DNA from: Ectopseudomonas toyotomiensis
GTDB lineage: Bacteria > Pseudomonadota > Gammaproteobacteria > Pseudomonadales > Pseudomonadaceae
Assembly (NCBI RefSeq): GCF_900115695.1
Contig: NZ_FOXK01000012.1
Location: 62,001 to 126,000, forward strand
Reading direction: 5' to 3'
Length of the DNA: 64,000 nt
Of this stretch, positions 58,414 to 64,000 are shown piece after piece. Within the stretch, counting starts at the first letter, position 1, and every line of letters starts with the position of its first letter. Position numbers and translations under genes: made by a program. Below the pieces are notes generated by a model. The model was not told the DNA's origin. It saw nothing but the letters and a program-made list of their open reading frames with translations, and searched no databases.

Positions 58414-59706
58414 TCAGGCGAAGTAGGCCAGTTTGACGATGAACAGGGCCGAGAGCACCCACATCGCCGGGTTCAGTTCGCGCCAGCGGCCGGCCAGTAC
58501 CTTGACTGCGGTCCAGGCGATGAAGCCGAACGCGATGCCGTTGGCGATGGAGAAAGTCAGCGGCATGGCCAGCGCGGCGACCACTACCGGGGCGGCTACG
58601 GTCAGGTCGTCCCAGTCGATCTGCGCCAGGCTGCTCATCATCAGCACGGCGACGAACAGCAGCGCCGGCGCGGTGGCATAGGCCGGTACGGCGCCGGCCA
58701 GTGGAGCGAAGAACAGGGCCAGGAGGAACAGCGCGGCGACCACGCAGGCAGTCAGGCCGGTACGCCCGCCGGTACTGATGCCGGCAGCGGATTCGATGTA
58801 GCTGGTGGTGGTGCTGGTGCCCAGCGCGGCGCCGGCCATGGTCGCGGTGCTGTCGGCCAGCAGGGCGCGGCCCAGGCGCGGCATCTTGCCGTCCTTGTCC
58901 AGCAGGTCGGCCTTTTGCGCCACGCCGACCAGGGTGCCGGAGGTGTCGAACAGGTCGACGAAGAGGAAGGCGAAGATCACGCTGATCAGGCCGATATCCA
59001 GCGCGCCGGTAATATCCAGCTGCAGCAGGGTCGGCATCAGCGACGGTGGCATCGACACCACGCCCTGCAGCTCGGACAGGCCGAGGACAATGGACAGGCC
59101 GGTGACCAGCAGGATGCCGATCATCACCGCGCCGGTGACCCTGCGATAGGCCAGGGCGGCGATTACGAAGAAGCCCAGGCAGGCCAACAGCGCGCCGCCC
59201 TTGCTCATGTCGCCAAGGCCGACCAGGGTGGCCGGATGATCGACCACGATGCCGGCGTTCTTCAGTGCGATGATTGCCAGGAACAGGCCGATGCCGGCGG
59301 CGATACCGGCGCGTAGCGCCAGGGGGATGCTGTTGATGATCCACTCGCGGATCTTGAAGATCGACAACAGGAAGAAGATCGCGCCGGAGAGGAACACCGC
59401 GCCCAGAGCGGTCTGCCAGCTGTAGCCCATGGTCATCACCACGGTGTAGGTGAAGAAGGCGTTGAGGCCCATGCCGGGCGCCAGGGCTATCGGGTAGTTG
59501 GCCAGCAGGCCCATGATCAGCGAGCCGATGGCGCCAGCCAGGCAGGTGGCGACGAACACCGCGCCGTGGTCCATGCCGGTCTTGGCCAGCATTTCCGGGT
59601 TGACGAAGAGGATGTAGGCCATGGTCAGGAAGGTGGTGATCCCGGCCAGGACCTCGGTGCGCACCGTGGTGTTATGGGCTTTGAGTTGGAACAGTCTTTC
59701 CAGCAT
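58414..59706 (-). CDS. AzgA-type NCS2 purine permease
   Basis: 430 residues from the ATG at 59706 (GGGGAG upstream); the longer frame to 59799 crosses the leader and is rejected. About 12-14 helices. Family motifs: TFLTMAYILFVNPEML, APGMGLNAFFTYTVV, and the signature GTSTTTSYIESAAGISTGGRTGL. Likely adenine/guanine/hypoxanthine:H+ symport (GhxP/AdeP-like). Confidence 0.92.
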   Translation of the reverse strand: MLERLFQLKAHNTTVRTEVLAGITTFLTMAYILFVNPEMLAKTGMDHGAVFVATCLAGAIGSLIMGLLANYPIALAPGMGLNAFFTYTVVMTMGYSWQTALGAVFLSGAIFFLLSIFKIREWIINSIPLALRAGIAAGIGLFLAIIALKNAGIVVDHPATLVGLGDMSKGGALLACLGFFVIAALAYRRVTGAVMIGILLVTGLSIVLGLSELQGVVSMPPSLMPTLLQLDITGALDIGLISVIFAFLFVDLFDTSGTLVGVAQKADLLDKDGKMPRLGRALLADSTATMAGAALGTSTTTSYIESAAGISTGGRTGLTACVVAALFLLALFFAPLAGAVPAYATAPALLFVAVLMMSSLAQIDWDDLTVAAPVVVAALAMPLTFSIANGIAFGFIAWTAVKVLAGRWRELNPAMWVLSALFIVKLAYFA

Positions 59707-59840
59707 GGTGGCTCCCCGAGGCGCGAACGCGCCGAAATTGATCTGCACAAAGCAAAGCACATCCGTCCATGCAGGCCGGAAAATTGCTCGATCTGGCAAA
59801 AGCCGCGCATCATACCAGCAAGGTTTTGCCGGGTGAATTT
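59707..59840 (-). promoter_or_regulatory. Promoter and leader of the purine permease
   Basis: On the minus strand TTCACC and TATGAT with a 17-base spacer form a good sigma-70 promoter (within about 59808-59840). The transcript leader of about 100 bases contains GGCGCG-AA/TT-CGCGCC (59720-59733) just before the ribosome site, which could occlude it. Confidence 0.55.
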
Positions 59841-59905
59841 ACGGTCTGTCGTGTCTTTTTATGACCAGGTGGACAGTTTCATTTTCTGTCTGAAGGAGTG
59901 GTGAG

Positions 59906-60457
59906 ATGAGCAAGCGAGCACTGATTGCAGTCGCCGATGGTGTCGAAGATCTCGAATGCGTGACGCTGATTGACGTGCTGCGCCGCGCTGATATCGAGGT
60001 ACTGGTAGCGAGTATCGGAGAGCGCAGGATGATCACCTGCGCCCGCGGCACCCGACTGACCGCCGATGCCATGCTGGTGGACGTGCTGGCGCAGGACTTC
60101 GACCTGATCGTCCTGCCCGGTGGCATGCCGGGTGCGCAGCATCTGGCTGACTTCGAGCCGCTGGCCGAGCGCGTACGCAAGCAGGCCAAGGCGGGCGAGC
60201 TGTTCGCCGCGATCTGCGCTGCGCCCGCGTTGGCCTTGCAGAGCTACGGGGTGCTCAGGCAGCGGCGTATGACTTGTTACCCAGCGTTCAGTGATCGACT
60301 GAGCGGCTGCACCTTCGTCGATGAGGCGGTGGTGGTCGATGGTAATTGCATCACCAGCCAGGGCCCGGGAACGGCATTGGCGTTTGCCCTGACCCTGGTG
60401 GAGCAACTGGTCGGGCGCGGCACGCGCACCGATGTGGCCAAGGCGATGCTGGTATAG
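59906..60457 (+). CDS. DJ-1/PfpI-family protein (YajL-like)
   Basis: 183 residues. Conserved E15 and nucleophile C104 in AAICAAPA, plus VLPGGMPGAQ. Resembles YajL/ThiJ; members act in oxidative or glyoxal stress defence. AAGGAG supports the start. Confidence 0.9.
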   Translation: MSKRALIAVADGVEDLECVTLIDVLRRADIEVLVASIGERRMITCARGTRLTADAMLVDVLAQDFDLIVLPGGMPGAQHLADFEPLAERVRKQAKAGELFAAICAAPALALQSYGVLRQRRMTCYPAFSDRLSGCTFVDEAVVVDGNCITSQGPGTALAFALTLVEQLVGRGTRTDVAKAMLV

Positions 60458-60472
60458 AAGCCCCAGGAGCAC

Positions 60473-60557
60473 TGGTGCGCACGGCGCACCCTACGGCCGT
60501 TTGTGCGCATCGAAGGGTAGGGTGCGCCGCGCGCACCGCGAATCCGCGACACCCTAC
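60473..60557. repeat. Palindrome of the GTAGGGTGCGCC family
   Basis: Inverted units at 60473-60494 and 60517-60537, then a partial ACACCCTACG at 60548-60557 that runs into the stop region of the next gene (minus strand). Confidence 0.8.
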
Positions 60558-61576
60558 GACTGTTCCTGCTCCAACAAGCGCCGCTTGCGCTGCAGTCCCC
60601 AGCGGTAGCCGCTGAGGCTACCATCGCTGGCCACCACGCGATGACAGGGCAGCAGCAGGCCGATGGCATTGCTGGCGCAGGCACGGGCAATCGCCCGTGG
60701 GTGACTGTGCAGTTGTCCGGCCAGATCGGTGTAGCTGCGGGTCTCGCCACTGGGAATGTTCTGCAGCGCCTGCCAGACCCGTTGCTGAAAGGCCGTGCCG
60801 CGAATGTCCAGGGGCAGATGGGCGGCGCGCTCGGGTTCTTCGAGTTGCGCCAGCACTTGCTGCAGCCAGTTGCGCAGACCCTGTTCATCTTCTTCGAGCT
60901 GGGCGGCGGCGAAGCGCTGTTGCAGTTCGACGCGCAGCGTTTGCGGCTCATCGCCAAACAGCAGGGCGCAAACGCCCTTGTCGCTGGTGGCCAGCAGCAC
61001 CTGGCCGAGCGGGCAGGGAGCAATGCTGTAACGCAGGCGCTCGCCAGCGCCGCGTTGGCGACGTTGCGCGGGGCTCATTGCCTGAGGCTGTTCATACAGC
61101 GCACGGGTCCCGGAATAGCCGGCAGCCAGGGCAGCATCGAGCACATTGTCTGCCTCTGGCAATTGAGCATCCAGGCGTTGGCGGCGCTGCGCCGCCGCCC
61201 AGGCATTGGGCGTCATCCCGGTGCGCGCCTTGAACGCCCGGGCCAGATGCGATGGCGACAGGCCGATGCGTGCCGCCAGCTGCGGCAGCGTCAGGCGTTG
61301 CTCGCCACTCAGAAGCGCACAGGCAGCTGTAACCAGCGCGTCGAGTTGCTGCGCTGGGCTTTGCCCCTGCGGTGAGCAGCGCTTGCACGGGCGAAAGCCG
61401 GCTGCCTCGGCACTGGCTGCATCGGCATGGAAGCTGACGTTGTCGCGCCGTGGTCGCCGCGCAGGACAGTTCGGCCGGCAGTAAATACCGGTGCTGCGTA
61501 CGGTGAAAACGAAGCGCCCGTCGAACGCCTCATCACGTTCGCAAACGGCCTGCCAACAGCGTTCCTGGTCAAGCAT
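60554..61576 (-). CDS. ada: Ada-like protein: methyl-DNA sensor with O6-methylguanine-DNA methyltransferase
   Basis: 340 residues from ATG 61576. N-terminal Ada zinc domain (C33, C37, C64, C67; GIYCRPNCPAR and PCKRCSP), AraC-type helix-turn-helix (LPQLAARIGLSPSHLARAFKA), and C-terminal Ogt domain with active site PCHRV (C311) preceded by RACASNAIG. Repairs O6-alkylguanine and probably activates its own regulon after methylation of an N-terminal cysteine. Confidence 0.93.
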   Translation of the reverse strand: MLDQERCWQAVCERDEAFDGRFVFTVRSTGIYCRPNCPARRPRRDNVSFHADAASAEAAGFRPCKRCSPQGQSPAQQLDALVTAACALLSGEQRLTLPQLAARIGLSPSHLARAFKARTGMTPNAWAAAQRRQRLDAQLPEADNVLDAALAAGYSGTRALYEQPQAMSPAQRRQRGAGERLRYSIAPCPLGQVLLATSDKGVCALLFGDEPQTLRVELQQRFAAAQLEEDEQGLRNWLQQVLAQLEEPERAAHLPLDIRGTAFQQRVWQALQNIPSGETRSYTDLAGQLHSHPRAIARACASNAIGLLLPCHRVVASDGSLSGYRWGLQRKRRLLEQEQS

Positions 61577-61747
61577 GGAGCAGCCCTTGTGCTGACGATC
61601 TTGCTGACGATTGTCGACTGCGTTCACCGCTCTGCCAATCCGCATTGCACTTTCAAAGCCCTGTCGAGGTCATTTGTATGACGGCCTGAGCGCAACTGCG
61701 GCCCAGCGCCTTTAATGATGGATAGGCAAGTGCCAACGGAGATCGCC

Positions 61748-62920
61748 ATGCGCGGGATGCTCGATAGACCGGAGCAGGAACTGATTCTGGTTGTGGACGA
61801 TGCAGTCGACGCGCGCCAGCGCCTCGGCGCGCTGTTGGCCGACCGCTACCAGGTAAGGCTGGTTGGCAGCGAGGAGGCGCTGCACGCCGCCAGGTCGCGA
61901 CCGCAGCCAGACCTGATTCTGCTGGGCTGGCAGGACGACTACGCGCTCTGTCGCGGGCTCAGGACCGATCCGCAGACCCGCCATATCCCGCTGATCCTGG
62001 TCACCGGCCGCAGCGATGCCGCCGACGAGCAGTTGGGCTTCGACCTCGGCGCTGCCGACTACATCACCAAACCGGTCAGTGCGCCCATCGTGCTCGCGCG
62101 TGTTCGAGCGCAGCTGCAGCTCAAGGCGGCCACCGATTACCTGCGTGACAAGAGCGAGTATCTGGAACTCGAGGTCAAGCGCCGTACGCGCGATATCCAG
62201 AACCTGCAGGATGTCACCATCGAGGCCATGGCCAGCGTTGCCGTCATGCGTGACAACCCGAGCAGTCGTCGCCTGGAGCGTATCGAGCGCTACATGACCT
62301 GCCTGACCGCAGCGTTAGCGCGGCAGCAGCCTGCCTTGTCGGAGTCTCTGAACGAGGAACGCATCGCCCAGTTGGGCAAGTCGGCCATGCTGCATGTGAT
62401 CGACCGACTGACCCTGCCGGATCGTGTGCTGCTCAGCCACGGCGAGCCGGATGAAAATGACCTGCGTCTGCTGAGCGAGGGGGTGATCGCCGGCCGGGAC
62501 GCGTTGGAGCGAGCCGAGCGCAAGCTGGGCAGCGTCACCAACTTTCTCTCCGATGCCAAGGATATCGTCTACGGCCAGCACGAGCGCTGGGACGGCAAAG
62601 GCTATCCACAGGGGCTGCTCGGCGAGCAGATTCCGCTTTCGGCGCGGCTGATGGCGCTGGTGGGGCACTTCGAAGAGCTGAGCTGTCGGCATCCCTATCT
62701 GCCGCCCATCAGCCCGGCGCAGGCGGTGGCGCAGATCAGCGCGGCCAGCGGCACGCGCTTCGACCCCATGGTGGTGCTGGCCTTCGTCGAAGCTACGACG
62801 GAGTTCCTGCATATCGCCGAAACCCTGGCCGACGACGCCGCCGCGGTCGGCGTGGAGTTGCAGCGGTTGGAGGATTCGTTGGCCGAAAGCATCGAGTTGA
62901 CGCTGCCGCCGACGCCATGA
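61748..62920 (+). CDS. Response regulator with degenerate receiver and degenerate HD-GYP domain
   Basis: 390 residues from ATG 61748 (GGAGAT upstream); ATG 61715 has no ribosome site. Receiver: acidic pair D17/D18 and K108 (ITKPV) are kept, but the phospho-acceptor position reads LILLGWQDD, with G60 in place of Asp. HD-GYP: HERWDGKGYPQGL and IPLSARLMALV are clear, but the HD dyad is H216-V217 and the other metal-ligand histidines are replaced. So both phosphorylation and c-di-GMP hydrolysis are probably lost. P. aeruginosa PA2572 (non-canonical YN-GYP) is a comparable case. Probably a binding or scaffold protein. Confidence 0.82.
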   Translation: MRGMLDRPEQELILVVDDAVDARQRLGALLADRYQVRLVGSEEALHAARSRPQPDLILLGWQDDYALCRGLRTDPQTRHIPLILVTGRSDAADEQLGFDLGAADYITKPVSAPIVLARVRAQLQLKAATDYLRDKSEYLELEVKRRTRDIQNLQDVTIEAMASVAVMRDNPSSRRLERIERYMTCLTAALARQQPALSESLNEERIAQLGKSAMLHVIDRLTLPDRVLLSHGEPDENDLRLLSEGVIAGRDALERAERKLGSVTNFLSDAKDIVYGQHERWDGKGYPQGLLGEQIPLSARLMALVGHFEELSCRHPYLPPISPAQAVAQISAASGTRFDPMVVLAFVEATTEFLHIAETLADDAAAVGVELQRLEDSLAESIELTLPPTP

Positions 62921-63015
62921 TGTGGCGTCGCTCAATCCATCGCTTGGGACCGGCGGCTGGCATTTGACCTGTAGGGTGTGCCGCGAGCCCCTACCGCGCG
63001 GCGCGCCATGGCCTG

Positions 63016-63987
63016 CTAGTCGACGATCCGCTCCACATGATGGCAGGCCACCTGCCGCGTATCGATCAGGCGCAGCTCAGGGCGTTCGCCGCGGCAGCGT
63101 TCGTCGGCATGCGGGCAGCGCTTGTGGAAGGCACAGCCGGATGGCGGGTTCAGCGGATTGGGCAACTCGCCACTGATCTTCATCCGTGGCTTGTCCGGAT
63201 CGGGATGAATCGCCGGCGTTGCCGACAGCAGGGCGCGAGTGTAGGGGTGCAGCGGGCGGGCGTAGAGCGCCTCGGCCGCGCCCATCTCCACCGGGCGGCC
63301 TAGGTACATCACCAGCACGTCGTCGGCGACATGGCGCACCACCGCAAGGTTGTGCGAGATGAACACGTAGCCGGTCTGGTACTGCTCCTGCAGGTCCATG
63401 AACAGATTGAGCACCTGCGCCTGGATCGACACGTCCAGCGCCGAGGTCGGCTCGTCCGCCACCAGCACCTTGGGCTGCAGCATCATGGCGCGGGCCAGGG
63501 CGATGCGCTGGCGCTGACCACCGGAGAACATGTGCGGGTAGCGCTGGTAGTGCTCGGGGCGCAGCCCCACCTGCTGCATCATCGCCTGCACCTTCTCACG
63601 GCGCTCGGCACGCGACAGGTCGGTGTTGATCAGCAGCGGTTCGGCCAGCTGGTCACCGATCTTCTGCCGCGGGTTTAGCGAGGCGTAGGGGTTCTGGAAC
63701 ACCATCTGCACGTCGCGGCGCAGCTGTTTGCGCTCGGCATGGCTGGCGCCGGCCACCTCGCGTCCGGCGATTTGCAGGCTACCGGCGCTGGGCTCTTCGA
63801 TCAGGGTCAGGGCGCGGGCCAGGGTGGACTTGCCGCAGCCGGACTCGCCAACCACCGCCAGGGTCTTGCCGGCCTCCAGGCTGAACGACACGCCGTTGAG
63901 CGCCTGCACCAACGCTGCCGGTTTGAACAGGCCGCGCGAGACGCTGTAGTGGCGGGTCAGCTCACGGGCTTGAAGTACGGTGCTCAT
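63016..63987 (-). CDS. dppF: Dipeptide ABC transporter ATPase DppF
   Basis: 323 residues. Walker A GESGCGKST, signature MFSGGQRQRIALARAM, Walker B VLVADEPTSALDVS, and the C-terminal oligopeptide-type iron-sulfur/cysteine region (GCAFHKRCPHADERC). Second ATPase of a Dpp/Opp importer; its start overlaps the preceding gene's stop by one base. Confidence 0.93.
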   Translation of the reverse strand: MSTVLQARELTRHYSVSRGLFKPAALVQALNGVSFSLEAGKTLAVVGESGCGKSTLARALTLIEEPSAGSLQIAGREVAGASHAERKQLRRDVQMVFQNPYASLNPRQKIGDQLAEPLLINTDLSRAERREKVQAMMQQVGLRPEHYQRYPHMFSGGQRQRIALARAMMLQPKVLVADEPTSALDVSIQAQVLNLFMDLQEQYQTGYVFISHNLAVVRHVADDVLVMYLGRPVEMGAAEALYARPLHPYTRALLSATPAIHPDPDKPRMKISGELPNPLNPPSGCAFHKRCPHADERCRGERPELRLIDTRQVACHHVERIVD

Positions 63988-64000
63988 CAGGCCACCTCCG
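63987..64000 (-). CDS. 3' end of the preceding transporter gene (probably dppD)
   Basis: Only the last three codons (Glu-Val-Ala) and TGA (63987-63989) are visible, in TGATG overlap with dppF. Identity as dppD is inferred from the normal dppD-dppF order. Confidence 0.4.

Overview
The window is 64 kb of GC-rich gammaproteobacterial chromosome and looks like Pseudomonas sensu lato, near the P. mendocina/oleovorans/alcaligenes side rather than P. aeruginosa itself. The best anchors are near-identical matches, by memory, to known Pseudomonas proteins: aliphatic amidase AmiE with its E59/K134/C166 triad, ornithine decarboxylase SpeC, PiuC and membrane glucose dehydrogenase. Short intergenic palindromes of several families are abundant. 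I see no rRNA, tRNA, CRISPR array, insertion sequence or integrase.

Layout. (1) 1-7.8 kb: a urea/short-chain-amide module on the plus strand. It holds the end of a urtB-type permease, urtC, urtD, urtE, formamidase fmdA, an FmdB zinc-ribbon protein, aliphatic amidase amiE and the AAA+ protein amiB. Nearly every gap carries a different palindromic repeat. (2) 7.9-12 kb: quinoprotein glucose dehydrogenase gcd, convergent with release factor RF3 prfC. (3) 12.1-33.0 kb: a large iron-acquisition region with several Fur-box-like sites. It contains a PepSY/flavodoxin/reductase fusion, a two-component system, four TonB-dependent receptors, a FecBCD-type ABC importer, two DUF2218 proteins (one just outside), the 2OG-Fe(II) hydroxylase PiuC and an FMN-dependent 2-hydroxy-acid dehydrogenase. 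Ornithine decarboxylase speC sits inside it behind a long structured leader. (4) 33.2-37.5 kb: lone 5-oxoprolinase subunit pxpA, a DUF2218 protein, an NAD(P)-binding oxidoreductase divergent from a LysR regulator, a RIO-like kinase, and the copper regulator cueR.

(5) 37.5-45.6 kb: a type VI secretion cargo module on the minus strand, in the order vgrG, DUF4123 adaptor, a toxin candidate of about 1060 residues, and two tandem Sel1-like exported proteins that are probably immunity proteins. It lies exactly between cueR and the copper ATPase gene copA. The Sel1 genes are visibly AT-rich, and the second copy lacks a normal start codon. The toxin has no family or catalytic motif that I can name, so this module is the best candidate for something undescribed. 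(6) 45.7-48.8 kb: copA, a small exported protein and copZ, controlled by two clear CueR-type dyads. (7) 48.8-55.1 kb: a TetR regulator divergent from an RND efflux adaptor and pump without an outer-membrane partner, then a Bcr/CflA exporter. (8) 55.2-64 kb: mostly housekeeping genes: YpfJ-type zinc metallopeptidase, DUF411 and DUF4345 proteins, trmA, a purine permease, a DJ-1/PfpI protein and an Ada/Ogt protein. After these come a response regulator in which both the receiver and HD-GYP active sites are degenerate, and dppF at the edge.

The genes tie together around nitrogen from amides (import, then hydrolysis to ammonium and organic acid), iron capture across both membranes with cytoplasmic-side reduction, copper export, and interbacterial competition. 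All names come from recognition of motifs and family resemblance in the sequence; no database search was run.
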